From CAZGAQ01 sp964523405 (GTDB lineage: Bacteria > Planctomycetota > Phycisphaerae > UBA1845 > Fen-1342): a stretch of 64,000 bases of DNA. Positions within the stretch are counted from its first letter, which is position 1; every line of letters starts with the position of its first letter. The notes under the pieces are model-generated. The model was given only the letters and a program-made list of their open reading frames with translations. It searched no databases and was not told the DNA's origin. The stretch is taken from the NCBI GenBank assembly GCA_964523405.1, contig CAZGAQ010000026.1, positions 1 through 64,000 on the forward strand, read 5' to 3'. The translations under genes were made by a program, and so were the position numbers. Positions 51,609-61,137 of the stretch are shown in pieces.

Positions 51609-53818
51609 TGACCAACCTCACGTTCGATCATCTGGGGTATCTGAACCTGCTGTGGGTGGTGGCGGGGGTGGTGCTCCTGGGAGTGTATGGGGTGTGGCAG
51701 CGGCGGCGGGCGCTGCGGCGGTTCGCGGATGCGGCGCTGTTGCCGAAGTTGGCGCCGCCGGCGGGGTGGCTACGGCCGGTGACGCGCCTGGCGCTCGTGG
51801 CGGGGAGTCTGGCGGCGCTCGTGGCGGCGCTCATCGGGCCACGGTGGGGGGAAGCGACCCAGAAGATGGTGCGGCGGAACATGGACGTGCTGGTGCTGCT
51901 CGATGTGTCGCGGTCGATGCTGGCGCGGGACATAGCGCCGAGCCGCCTGGAGCGGGCCAAGGTGGCAATTCGCGATGATCTGCTGCCGGCGCTCGGGGGC
52001 GACCGGATCGGACTGATCGCTTTCGCGGGCAAGCCGTCGGTGGTGTGTCCCCTGACGACGGACTACGGGTTCTTCCGGCTGGCGCTGGCCGACGTGACGA
52101 CGAATAGCGCTCCGGTGGGCGGGACGCTGATCGGCGACGCGATTCGCAAGGCGGGCGAGCTGTTCAAGAAGGAGATCGACTCGCATAAGGTCATCCTGCT
52201 GATCACCGACGGCGAGGATCAGGAGAGCCTGCCGGTCGAGGCGGCGGCGGCGGTGTGGGAAGAACAGAGGATTCCGATCATTGCGCTCGCGCTGGGAGAC
52301 CCGGAGCAGGGGGCGCGGATTCCGCTGGTGGGAGAGAAGAGCGCGAAGTACCTGGAGTACGCCGGCAGGGAAGTCTGGTCGAAAGCCAATTTCGCGGAGC
52401 TGGAGCGGGTGGCAAAGGTATCCAGCAGCGGACGGTTCATCGCGGTGGGGACGAGCAACTTCGACCTGGGCGACATCTTCACGCGCGTGGCGCGGCTGGT
52501 GCGGGCAGAGACAGAGTCCGAGGAGCACAGCGTACAGCAGCCGTCGCGGTTTCACCCGTTTGCGGTTCTGGCACTGGTGCTCGTGCTGATCGAGTCATTC
52601 ATTCGGGATGGTGTGCGGGCGGCGCCACGAGGTGGCGCGCGGGCCAGGAATGGGGCTGCAGCCAACGGGGCACCCGCGGCCGATGCGGCGCGCGGAGGCC
52701 GCGGGCGGGCGCGTGCGACCGCGGCGGTGGCGCTGTTGCTGGCCGGAGTGCTGGCGGCGCGGGCGGATTCGCCGCGGGAGCTGATCGCGAAGGGTAACGA
52801 CCGGTATGCGGCCGGTAAGTACGCGGAAGCGCTGGAAGCGTACGAGCAAGCGGCGGCGCTGCCGGGTGCGGGGAGCCTGGGCGAGCTTCTGCATAACCAG
52901 GCGGCGGCGCAATTCCGACTGGGGAAGATCGACGATGCGCGGGAGTTGTGGACGCGGGCAAAGTCCCTGGGGGATGGCAAGTTCGAGGCGCAAACGCGCT
53001 ACAACCTGGGCAATTGCGACTACGCCGAGGCACTGGAGGGGGCGGTGCAGGACCCGCAGGCGGCCCTGGAGAAGCTGGGACAGGCGGCGGAGCAGTACCG
53101 GGCGGCACTGCAACTGGATTCGAATCTGCAGCCGGCGCGCGTGAACCTGGAGTTGCTGCACCTGCTGAAGAAGCAGATTGAGCAGCAGATGCAGCAGAAT
53201 CCGCAGAGTCAGCCGTCGTCGCAGCCCAGCCAGAAGCAGGACAAGAAGGACCAGCAGAAGGACCCGAACCAGCCGCGCGATCCGAATCAACCGCGCGACC
53301 CCAACCAGCCTCAGGATCCCAATCAGCAACGCGATCCCAACCAGCCGCAGGACCCGAATCAACCGCGCGATCCCAATCAACAGCAGGATCCGAATCAGGC
53401 GCGCGATCCCAATCAGCCGCAGGACCCCAACCAACAGCAACAACAGCAGCAACCGCAGGACGAGCAACAGAAGAACGAGCAACAGAAGAACGAGCAGCAG
53501 CAACCCGAGCAGGAAACCCCCGGCGAACCCAATGAGGCGCAGCGGCTGCCAGATCCGAATCAGTCGCAGGCCGCGCCTGAGCCCAACGAAAATGCGGCGC
53601 CGGAGCCGAACAGTGCGCAGCAATCTCAGCCGCAGCCGGCGGCGGAGTCGCAGCCCACGGACCCGAACCAGAACCGGCAGCCGGCCGTGCCGATCCAGAT
53701 GACGCCGGCGCAGGCGGAGCGGCTGCTGCAGAAGATTCGCGATGCGGAGAGGGCGCGGCGCGAGCAACTCGCGCGGCAGCGGGCGTCAAAGCAGAAGCCG
53801 GTGGAAAGGGATTGGTAG
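51608..53818 (+). CDS. BatB-BatC fusion: vWA membrane protein with TPR and DPNQ-repeat tail
   Basis: A 736-residue protein. The N-terminal half is BatB-like: two helices, MIDAS LLDVSRSMLARD, APVGGTLIGDA and LLITDGEDQE, then a helix (FAVLALVLVLIESFI). After a Gly/Ala/Arg linker and a second hydrophobic segment (ATAAVALLLAGVLAA) comes a BatC-like TPR region (NDRYAAGKYAEALEAYEQ, AEQYRAALQLDSNLQPARVN). The last 200 residues are Q/N/P/D-rich with about ten DPNQ units. BatB and BatC are normally separate genes. The tail is probably disordered. Confidence 0.88.
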   Translation: MTNLTFDHLGYLNLLWVVAGVVLLGVYGVWQRRRALRRFADAALLPKLAPPAGWLRPVTRLALVAGSLAALVAALIGPRWGEATQKMVRRNMDVLVLLDVSRSMLARDIAPSRLERAKVAIRDDLLPALGGDRIGLIAFAGKPSVVCPLTTDYGFFRLALADVTTNSAPVGGTLIGDAIRKAGELFKKEIDSHKVILLITDGEDQESLPVEAAAAVWEEQRIPIIALALGDPEQGARIPLVGEKSAKYLEYAGREVWSKANFAELERVAKVSSSGRFIAVGTSNFDLGDIFTRVARLVRAETESEEHSVQQPSRFHPFAVLALVLVLIESFIRDGVRAAPRGGARARNGAAANGAPAADAARGGRGRARATAAVALLLAGVLAARADSPRELIAKGNDRYAAGKYAEALEAYEQAAALPGAGSLGELLHNQAAAQFRLGKIDDARELWTRAKSLGDGKFEAQTRYNLGNCDYAEALEGAVQDPQAALEKLGQAAEQYRAALQLDSNLQPARVNLELLHLLKKQIEQQMQQNPQSQPSSQPSQKQDKKDQQKDPNQPRDPNQPRDPNQPQDPNQQRDPNQPQDPNQPRDPNQQQDPNQARDPNQPQDPNQQQQQQQPQDEQQKNEQQKNEQQQPEQETPGEPNEAQRLPDPNQSQAAPEPNENAAPEPNSAQQSQPQPAAESQPTDPNQNRQPAVPIQMTPAQAERLLQKIRDAERARREQLARQRASKQKPVERDW
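53261..53439 (+). repeat. 18-bp tandem repeat encoding DPNQ-xx
   Basis: About ten copies of a six-codon unit GAYCC-SAAYCA with PR, PQ, QR, QQ or AR in the last two codons. Synonymous changes between copies show it is moderately old. Confidence 0.85.
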
Positions 53819-54037
53819 CGGCAGGGGTACCGTGGCCGGCGACGCATCGCGGGTTGGGGGGAGCGCGGCTCGGCGGGGGGCGCGCTGGGGCCGAAAGCAG
53901 ATTCCCCAGTCGGTACCATCGTGCGGATTGACGGCGCCGCCGTGCGGCTGGCAGATGTCGATGGCGCGAAGGGGCTATGCTCGCCCCAGGAGGACGGGCG
54001 CGAGCGACACGCAGGGCCGGCGCGTGTCGGCCCGGCG

Positions 54038-57000
54038 TCAGTCCAGCCCCGCCGTGGGGGATTCGCCGAGGATTTCGGCCAGGCGCTGGCGCTCGTCGCG
54101 GCGCCAGGGATTGCGGGCGATCATGGCGAAGCTGACGACCCAGGCCGCGGCGCCGGCCAGGACCGCGGCAAGGATTGCCGGACGCAGGCGCGGCTGGGAC
54201 ACGGTGCTGGTCTGCGCAGGTCCGAGCTCTACGCGATCCGGCTGCGGGCCGTGGCGGCGGGCGTCGGCGAGCTTGGCCTCCAGCGCTTGAATCTGCGTCT
54301 GCAGCTGGGCAATCTCCGCGTCGTCCTGCTCGAGGCGCCCGGCCAGTTGCTCGCGCCGACGTAGGGCCGTATCCAGTTCACGCACGCTCCGCAGAGCCGC
54401 GGTCAACTGGGCCGTGAGTTCCTCCCGCCGCTGCTCCAGCCGAAGGACTTCCTGGCGGACCGTGTCAACCTGGGCGGTGTGCTGTTCGCGCGAACTACGG
54501 TCCGCCTCCATCTGCAGGCGGCCGGTGACGAGGTCACGGCGCTGCGTGAGCCGTGTGCGCAGGCCGCGAATCTGGCGATCATGCGCGTCGAGTTCCACAT
54601 TGCCGGCTGGGGCGACCTTGGCGACAGCCTGAGCGAGGGACTCGACGGTGGTCTTCAGGCCGACGTGATCGCTGCGCAGCACCGCTGCGACGACGACGGC
54701 CCGCGTGCCACCACTACCCTCGCCGCCCAGTCCGTCCACCCGCTGACCAAGCTGCTCGACTAGGGTGGTCAGGCCGTCGGTGACCTGTCGGGAAACGGTG
54801 GCCGCCTCACTCTGGCGGCGCACCAGATCGACGACGCTCAGCTCGACCGCCTCTGTGGAGAGGTCAAGGCCTTGCACGGCCTCGACGAGTGCCCGCCATT
54901 CCTGAGCGAACGTACCCACGCGTTCCTGGGCGTGTTTCAGGTCCGCGGCGCAGCTTTCAAGCGTCGCGACCAGCTCCGTCGGGGGCGTGAGCTTGCGCTG
55001 CTCGGCCACGGAGTCGGCAAACTGCGTCAGCGCCTTGCGGACGTCATTCTGCGTATCGGTGGCCAGCAGCAGACCGACCAGCAGTTCGGTGCGATAGGCG
55101 GCTGCGGCCGTCTCGAGCTGCTTGTGATCTTCCTGAAAAACCGCATCTTCGCGCAGGGCGCCGGCGACGGTGGCGGGATCCACCGTGCCAGGTGGCAGTT
55201 GGGCGGCGAGCAGGACGGCGAGGTGGGAGCGCTGCTCGGACAAGCCGGTGCTGGTGGCGCCGAGCTCCCGCTCCAGATCGTTGACGGCGGCGAGCTGGCG
55301 GGTGCGTTCGGCGGGATCGCTGGCCGTGCTCAGGGCGGTCTCGTCCGCGACGCGCTGCTGACGCCGCTGGGCCAATGCGGTCTCCAACTCGTCGCGCCAG
55401 GCCAGGAAGTCCTGGTACGCAGGCGGCAAGCGGAGGTCGGCCTGGACACCGTTGATGCGGTGGGCATAGACCTCCGCGGCGGTGCGGGCCAGTTCGATGG
55501 CGCGCGCGCGGTCAAGGTCGGTGACCGCGAGCTGCAGGGTCAGTGGTGCGACGCCGGGGGTCACGAGGACTTGCCGGGTGGCGCAGGCCTGGCGCCAGTG
55601 CGGAGCCAGTGCCCCGCTCGACTCGTCGCCCAGGAGCTGGGGATCGAGGAGCAGGCGGCTGTGTTCGGCCAGGATGTCCGCGGCCCAATCCGCAGGGACC
55701 GGGGTGTCGGCGGCCGCAGGGCCAGCGGGTGCCGACGTTGTTTCCGGAGCCGGCGGCGCGCTGCGGATCTGGACGGGGATGGTCGTCTGGTAGCGCGGTG
55801 GGTGCAGGTTCAGCCAGCCGGCGCCGACCACCACGGCGACAGCCAGCGCCAGGCCGGTACTGCGGGCCCACCACAGCCGCGGGGCGGCGACGAGGAGACG
55901 CTCCGCCTGCGTGAGGCGCGCGGCGCGCTCGATCAGGAGCCTGCGCGCTTCGGCATGGTCGCGGTCGCGCTGCGCGCGCACGCCGTCGAATTCCTGCTCG
56001 GCCTTCTCCAGTGCCGCGGTAGAGCGCTGTACCTCCTGACGCTCGACCTCCAGGGCGAGGGCGGCCTGGCGGCTCTCGCCGTCGCGTATCTCGGTCTGCT
56101 CACGGAGGGCGTGTACGTCCGCCAGGGCGCGGCGGGCGGCCTCGTCCTGTTCCGCGGCCCGGCGCTGGAGGTCGTCAACGGCGGCCTGCCGTGCGACCAG
56201 GTCGGCTTCCAGGGCCTGCAGGCGCTGTCGCTCCGCCTCCAACCCGGCCGCCTGCTGGTGAAGCTGCTGCTCCCGCTGCGCCAGCGCGGCCGCGCGCTGG
56301 CTCGTGTCCGTGCGCTCCGCCTGCAGGTTGCGGCGCCGCGCTTCGAGCTCGTCGACTTGACGCACCAGCTCCTGGCGCTGTTCGCGTGCGGCGTGCCAGC
56401 GCCGATCCAGTTCGCGCTGCCGGTCGACCAGGGCACTGCGCTGCGCATCCACGTCTCCCGCGGCCGAGCGCAGGCGCTGACGCTCCTCGGCGAGGCGGGC
56501 CTGCTCGGCTACCAGTTCCCCGGTCTGCTGGCTGAGCGCGGCCACGCGGGCGGCCTCCTCGGTGAGGCGGCGTTCGATCTCCTGCCGGTGCGCCTGGGCA
56601 GACTGCTCGGAGTCACCGACCCGTGCGAGGCGCGCCTGCAGGTCGGCCTCCTGCTGCTGCAGCTCGGCGCGCTGGCGTGCGATCTGATTGCGCGCGAGTT
56701 GCATGCGCCGGCCGAGCTCAGTCTCCTGCTGCCGCACGGTGCCGATGCGGCGACGCAGGGCGGCACGTTCCGTCTGGAACCGCTTCCGGAGGACCTGGAC
56801 GCGGCGATCCACATCCGCCGCGTAACGCACCACCTCGGCGTGCTCGGTGGCCAGGCGCTGCTCGCGTTGCTCGAGCTCGTTAGCGAGCGCATTCAATTGA
56901 GCCCGACGGGCCGTGAGGGCGGCGGTCTGGGCGTTGAGAGCGGCCGTGCGCTGCACCAGTTGCTGCTGGACCTGCTGCACTTCGGCCCGCGCGGCGCGGC

Positions 57001-57268
57001 GGGCGGCCTGTTCCAGGCGGCGGTATTCCTCGTCGAACTCCTCTTCCCGGCGGCGCAGGTCGATTTCGTGCGCGGAGATGTGGGCCAATTCCTGGCGCAG
57101 TTCCTGCACGATGTTGTCCACCGCAGCCGTCTTGGGACGGGTGGCGGCGGGCGGGGGTGGGTCTGGATCGCGCGGGGGCGGCGTGCTGGGCGCAGCTCCG
57201 GAAGCACTCTGGTCGCCGGGGTGTGGCGCGGGTCGACGTGCGGGTTTGTCGTCCGCTGGGCTGGTCAT
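54038..57268 (-). CDS. Giant coiled-coil protein with Wzz-like two-helix topology
   Basis: A 1076-residue protein. A proline-rich start (about 50 residues) is followed by about 400 residues of near-continuous Glu/Gln/Arg coiled coil. Next comes a membrane helix (about residue 475, STGLALAVAVVVGAGWLNL), and a domain opening YQTTIPVQIRSAPP as in chain-length determinant (Wzz/GumC) proteins. A second coiled-coil periplasmic region and a C-terminal helix (AILAAVLAGAAAWVVSFAMI) with a short basic tail follow. Topology and order fit a polysaccharide co-polymerase, but the N-terminal cytoplasmic coil is unusual and no glycosyltransferase is adjacent. A filament or scaffold role is the alternative. 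Confidence 0.75.
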   Translation of the reverse strand: MTSPADDKPARRPAPHPGDQSASGAAPSTPPPRDPDPPPPAATRPKTAAVDNIVQELRQELAHISAHEIDLRRREEEFDEEYRRLEQAARRAARAEVQQVQQQLVQRTAALNAQTAALTARRAQLNALANELEQREQRLATEHAEVVRYAADVDRRVQVLRKRFQTERAALRRRIGTVRQQETELGRRMQLARNQIARQRAELQQQEADLQARLARVGDSEQSAQAHRQEIERRLTEEAARVAALSQQTGELVAEQARLAEERQRLRSAAGDVDAQRSALVDRQRELDRRWHAAREQRQELVRQVDELEARRRNLQAERTDTSQRAAALAQREQQLHQQAAGLEAERQRLQALEADLVARQAAVDDLQRRAAEQDEAARRALADVHALREQTEIRDGESRQAALALEVERQEVQRSTAALEKAEQEFDGVRAQRDRDHAEARRLLIERAARLTQAERLLVAAPRLWWARSTGLALAVAVVVGAGWLNLHPPRYQTTIPVQIRSAPPAPETTSAPAGPAAADTPVPADWAADILAEHSRLLLDPQLLGDESSGALAPHWRQACATRQVLVTPGVAPLTLQLAVTDLDRARAIELARTAAEVYAHRINGVQADLRLPPAYQDFLAWRDELETALAQRRQQRVADETALSTASDPAERTRQLAAVNDLERELGATSTGLSEQRSHLAVLLAAQLPPGTVDPATVAGALREDAVFQEDHKQLETAAAAYRTELLVGLLLATDTQNDVRKALTQFADSVAEQRKLTPPTELVATLESCAADLKHAQERVGTFAQEWRALVEAVQGLDLSTEAVELSVVDLVRRQSEAATVSRQVTDGLTTLVEQLGQRVDGLGGEGSGGTRAVVVAAVLRSDHVGLKTTVESLAQAVAKVAPAGNVELDAHDRQIRGLRTRLTQRRDLVTGRLQMEADRSSREQHTAQVDTVRQEVLRLEQRREELTAQLTAALRSVRELDTALRRREQLAGRLEQDDAEIAQLQTQIQALEAKLADARRHGPQPDRVELGPAQTSTVSQPRLRPAILAAVLAGAAAWVVSFAMIARNPWRRDERQRLAEILGESPTAGLD

Positions 57269-57483
57269 TGGGTCTCGCGTGCGGGGCGCGGCGCGGGCAA
57301 CGAAAGCCGACCGCCGCGACTCCTTACCTCATCGGTCTGCCGGCCTGGTCACCTCGAACGGGCCGGCGGCCACGGGCCCGGTTGGGCGGGCATGGCGCGG
57401 AAAGCGCCATTCTAGCGAGGCCCGCGGCTGAGGGGCAGACGAAACTGCGCGGGTTTGGCACGGAGCGGAAACCGCGCCGGGCG

Positions 57484-58224
57484 TCAGGCCTGCGCCGCCC
57501 GGGAGAGCTGGTTGATGGTCGCCCGCAGGTCCTTGGGCAGCGGGGCTTCGACCGTCACGCGGGCGCTGGTGGTCGGGTGGGTGAAGGTGAGCCGCGCCGC
57601 ATGCAGGGTGAGGCGGTCGATCAACGGCCGCTCGTCGCGCCGCTTGCTGGGCCGATAACCCGCCTTGAAGCGCGACAATAGCACAAACTGGCCGCCGCCG
57701 TAGAGGGGGTCGACGGTCAAGGGGTGGCCAATGGCGGCCAAGTGCGCGCGGATCTGGTGCAGGCGCCCGGTGAGCGGGCGGCATTCGAGGAGGGTGTTGC
57801 CGGCGAGGCGCTGGACGATGCGATACTGCGTGATGGCTTCCTTGGCACGGCCGATGCGCGCGGGAATGACGCGCTGGCCGCGACGGTCGGGGGCGAGGGG
57901 GATGTCGATTTCGCCATCTGCCTCGACGTAGCCGGTAACGAGGGCGAGGTAGACCTTTGCGACGCTCCGGTCGGCAAACTGCCGCACGAGGCTTTGCTGC
58001 GCGTGGAGGGTGCGCGCGTAAAGCTGGACGCCGCTGGCGTCGGCGTCGAGGCGGTGGACGATGCGGATGGCTGGATTGTCCGCGAGCTCGCGGCGGTCGC
58101 GCAGCCACGCGGGGGCGTCCGGGTCTTCGCCACGGCCCGGGGCGGAGAGGAGCCCCGGGGGCTTGTCGATGACGACCAGGTCCGGATCGAGGAGCAGTAG
58201 CGGCAGCTCCGCGGGGCGGGGCAG
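57484..58224 (-). CDS. RluA-type RNA pseudouridine synthase, start uncertain
   Basis: About 246 residues. The RluA fold has LVVIDKPPGLLSAPGRG, the catalytic-Asp motif IRIVHRLDADASGVQLYA, ECRPLTGRLHQIRAHLAAIG, and VDPLYGGG. Converts uridine to pseudouridine in rRNA or tRNA. No ATG, GTG or TTG lies at a plausible position; the first in-frame ones are about 240 bases upstream, inside the cdaA gene. The conserved domain begins just after the UAA of the cdaA gene, so initiation at a CTG (58224), perhaps by termination-reinitiation, is suggested. No separate S4 domain is visible. Confidence 0.82.
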   Translation of the reverse strand: MPRPAELPLLLLDPDLVVIDKPPGLLSAPGRGEDPDAPAWLRDRRELADNPAIRIVHRLDADASGVQLYARTLHAQQSLVRQFADRSVAKVYLALVTGYVEADGEIDIPLAPDRRGQRVIPARIGRAKEAITQYRIVQRLAGNTLLECRPLTGRLHQIRAHLAAIGHPLTVDPLYGGGQFVLLSRFKAGYRPSKRRDERPLIDRLTLHAARLTFTHPTTSARVTVEAPLPKDLRATINQLSRAAQA

Positions 58225-58226
58225 TT

Positions 58227-60101
58227 TTACGGTGTCGCGCTGGCGCCCGTGCGCGGGACAAACTTCACCCGCACGGTCCGCGGCTTGTCGTTCGTCACCG
58301 TCACGCCCTCCGGTGGAATAATCGTCACTTCCGCCAGCCGCAGCGGCGCCTCCCCGGTCGGCGGAATCATGTCGCTCGTGATGTGCACGAACGCGCCGAT
58401 GTCCGTCGGCCGCAGGCCCGCGAGCTGCGCTTCCTTCCCCGCTACATCCACGTCGATGCGCCATTCGTTGTCTTCCACTTTCTCCACGTCGTAGCGTTCG
58501 GCGACCTCCGGACTGAGGAAGGCGTGGACGACGACGTTGCGGATCAACTGGTGCTGTCCGGTCACGGCGCGAACCGTCACGCTGACGCGGTCGGGCTTCG
58601 CGCGGACAACCCCCACTGTGCCGATCTGCTTGGCGAGGCCCACCTCGTCGAAGGTGCGCGAGCTGCCCGGCTCCAGCCCGCGCAGCCGCTCGTCGCCCAG
58701 CGGGGCTCGGATGGCGAGTTGGGACTCCGCCGGCAGTTCCGCGAGTTGGCGCGTCCGCACCCGGACCTCCACGGTGGCGGGCTCGATGCGCTCCACTTCC
58801 AAGGGCACCTTTTCGCCCGTGACCTGGACCGGGACCTGGCGCGACACGAGTTTGTCGACGCGGAGTCGCAGATTCTCGGTCAAGCTGGTCTGCTCCACCG
58901 CGAGGCCGGTCTTCTGGATTTCCCGCAGCCGGCCGATCGCGGCCGAGACGACGTCGGGGCCGACGACCTGTTCGCCGGCCAGGGCGTACAGCGGCGGCAG
59001 GACCCACGTCGCGGTCAGCGGTCGCCCGCCGGTGGTCTGCGTGAGCTGGTCGATCGCGCGGGCCGGGCCGCGCAGGCGCGCGCTGAAGAGGATCGCCTGC
59101 GGCTCGGACACGTTGGCCAGGCGGGTCTGGGGCTCGATGATGTCGACGATGTAGGCGGGATCGTCGTGCCGGATATTGAGCTCGATTTCGATGCTGCGGT
59201 CCACCAGGGTGGCCTGGTCGGCCAGGTACCAGATCAGCAAAGTCAGCGGTACGACCATCAGGGGGCGGCGGAGCTGCTGCCAGGCGACGCGCTGCGAGCG
59301 AGCGGGCGCGGGGGCGGTACCGGCGGCGCGGCGACGCGTCAAACGCAGCTCCAGCTCGGCCGTGAGGTCATCGAGCGTGAGGTAGCGGGTCAGCTTGCCG
59401 TTGTCCGCCAGTGAGATGACGCCGGTCTCTTCGGAAACGACGAGGACCAGCGCATCGGTCTCGTAGCTCATACCGACGGCGGCCAGGTGGCGGCTGCCGA
59501 GGGCAGCGTCGATTTCGTCGCTGTCGGGTGAGGGGAACTGGCAGTTGGCGGCGACGACCTGAGTGCCGCGGATGATGACGCCGAGATCGTGCAGGGGCGA
59601 GTTGGGGAAGAAGATCGTATTGAGCAGGTTGGCCGAGACCTCGGCGTTGATCATGGTGCCGTTTTCGGCCCAGCCGGTCAGGTCCACGTCGCGCTGAATG
59701 GCGACCAGGGCGCCGTAGCGATTGCGCGACAGGAAACCAGCGGCCTTGACCAGGGCCGTCACGAGCTGCGATTGCGGACGCTGCTGACGGCGCAGTTGCA
59801 CGTCGCCCAGGCGAATGACCGCGCGGCGCAGCTCGGGCTGAAACACGACCAGGGCGATCAACGACAGCGAGATCAGCACGTAGCGGTACAGCAGCTCCAA
59901 ACGCTGCCAGCCGAAGACGCGCACGACCACCGTAGCCACAATCAGGATGACGAGGACGCCGCGCAGCGGGCGCGTGCCGCGCGTGCCCTGCAGAACGCTC
60001 ATGGACCAGTTGATACACAGTCCGATGAGCAGCAGCTCGACGATGATGGCGGCCCAGTCGTCGCCAATCCGGGACAGGAGGATCGTCAGCGTGTCGTTCA
60101 T
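58227..60101 (-). CDS. CdaA-like diadenylate cyclase fused to YbbR repeats
   Basis: A 624-residue membrane protein. Three N-terminal helices (about residues 15-85) are followed by a DisA_N cyclase domain (about 90-265): NRYGALVAIQRDVDL, FFPNSPLHDLGVIIRG, LGSRHLAAVGMS and LVVSEETGVISLADNGKL. Another helix (PLMVVPLTLLIWYLADQATL) and about three YbbR-like repeats make the rest. CdaA and its regulator CdaR/YbbR are usually two genes; here they are one chain. The catalytic motifs are altered: DGA reads DLG and RHR reads RHL, though the key Asp, Arg and His are kept. Activity is therefore uncertain. Confidence 0.87.
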   Translation of the reverse strand: MNDTLTILLSRIGDDWAAIIVELLLIGLCINWSMSVLQGTRGTRPLRGVLVILIVATVVVRVFGWQRLELLYRYVLISLSLIALVVFQPELRRAVIRLGDVQLRRQQRPQSQLVTALVKAAGFLSRNRYGALVAIQRDVDLTGWAENGTMINAEVSANLLNTIFFPNSPLHDLGVIIRGTQVVAANCQFPSPDSDEIDAALGSRHLAAVGMSYETDALVLVVSEETGVISLADNGKLTRYLTLDDLTAELELRLTRRRAAGTAPAPARSQRVAWQQLRRPLMVVPLTLLIWYLADQATLVDRSIEIELNIRHDDPAYIVDIIEPQTRLANVSEPQAILFSARLRGPARAIDQLTQTTGGRPLTATWVLPPLYALAGEQVVGPDVVSAAIGRLREIQKTGLAVEQTSLTENLRLRVDKLVSRQVPVQVTGEKVPLEVERIEPATVEVRVRTRQLAELPAESQLAIRAPLGDERLRGLEPGSSRTFDEVGLAKQIGTVGVVRAKPDRVSVTVRAVTGQHQLIRNVVVHAFLSPEVAERYDVEKVEDNEWRIDVDVAGKEAQLAGLRPTDIGAFVHITSDMIPPTGEAPLRLAEVTIIPPEGVTVTNDKPRTVRVKFVPRTGASATP

Positions 60102-60207
60102 TGTCCGCACAGTATAGAATGGCGTCCGGCCGGGCTCCACCCGGGAATGTGGGTTCGCCGCCCGGTCGGAGTCGGGCGGCGCGGACCGGCTGGCCGAGGG
60201 CCGGAGC

Positions 60208-60978
60208 ATGAACGCCGAGAGTGAGTGGCAGGCGCGCCTGCGGAGCAACGTCGCGCACGTGCGGCAGGTGGTCGCCGCGGCCTGCGCGCGGGTCGGACGC
60301 CCGGCCGCGGAGGTCACGCTGGTCGGCGTCACCAAGTACGTGTCGGTGGACGTGATTCGCGCGCTGGTTGCGGTCGGCGTAACCGACATCGGGGAGAGCC
60401 GCGTACAGCAGCTCGCGGCCCGGGCGGCCGAGTGCGGGGCGGCGCGGCTCGACTGGCCGGACCTGGCGGCGGGGGGCGGCGGGGGGCCGCGTTGGCACAT
60501 GATCGGGCATCTGCAGCGCAACAAGATCAAAGCGCTCCTGCCGCACGCCCGCATCCTGCACTCGGTGGATTCGGAGCGTCTGGCAGCGTCGGTAGCGGAG
60601 CATGCGGCGGCGCTGGGGGTCAGCGTGGACGCCTTCGTCGAGGTCAATATGTCCGGGGAAGACAGCAAGGAGGGTGTTGCCCCGGACGACGTCGCGGCGC
60701 TGCTTGGAGCGATGGAAAAGTTCGCAGCGCTGCGCGTGCGCGGGCTGATGACCATGGCGCCATACAACGAGGATCCCGAGGCGTCGCGGCCGCACTTCGC
60801 GCGCATGCGGGCATTGCTGGACCGGTTGCGGAGCAGCGGGGATGCGGGACCCGACTGCGTGCACCTGTCGATGGGGATGAGCCAGGACTACGGCGTGGCG
60901 GTGGAGGAGGGGGCGACGTTCATCCGCGTGGGCGCGGCCCTGTTTGCGGGGCTGGCGACGACGGACCCGCGCGGCTGA
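60208..60978 (+). CDS. YggS-family PLP-binding protein
   Basis: A 256-residue TIM-barrel protein that holds pyridoxal phosphate and buffers PLP supply. It has VTLVGVTKYVS with the Schiff-base lysine, IGESRVQQLAARA, WHMIGHLQRNKIKALLPH, VEVNMSGEDSKEGV and LSMGMSQDYGVAVEEGATFI. Length normal. Its start lies 106 bases from the divergent cdaA start. Confidence 0.95.
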   Translation: MNAESEWQARLRSNVAHVRQVVAAACARVGRPAAEVTLVGVTKYVSVDVIRALVAVGVTDIGESRVQQLAARAAECGAARLDWPDLAAGGGGGPRWHMIGHLQRNKIKALLPHARILHSVDSERLAASVAEHAAALGVSVDAFVEVNMSGEDSKEGVAPDDVAALLGAMEKFAALRVRGLMTMAPYNEDPEASRPHFARMRALLDRLRSSGDAGPDCVHLSMGMSQDYGVAVEEGATFIRVGAALFAGLATTDPRG

Positions 60979-61067
60979 GGTGCCGGAGCGTGGCGGGCGC
61001 AAGACCTACGCCGCAGACCGGGGGCCGTTGCGGCGGCGAGGATCCGCAGGGCGCGGGGCGGCGCCGC

Positions 61068-61096
61068 TTGTCGTGCCGTGTGCGCCCGGGTATAAG
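61068..61096 (+). promoter_or_regulatory. Promoter for the stand-alone Clp-N gene
   Basis: TTGTCG (61068-61073), 17-base spacer, TATAAG (61091-61096), 42 bases before the ATG. Confidence 0.6.
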
Positions 61097-61137
61097 TGGT
61101 TTGCGAACACCCAGCGTTTTTCCGTGAGGGCGTGCCG

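Noticed and set aside
53261..53439. Possible CRISPR or minisatellite array
   Set aside because: An 18-base coding repeat (DPNQ-xx) in frame, with no unique spacers.
54872..57415. 847-codon plus-strand ORF opposite the coiled-coil protein
   Set aside because: Long because the opposite coding strand has strong third-position bias; no domains and no ribosome site.
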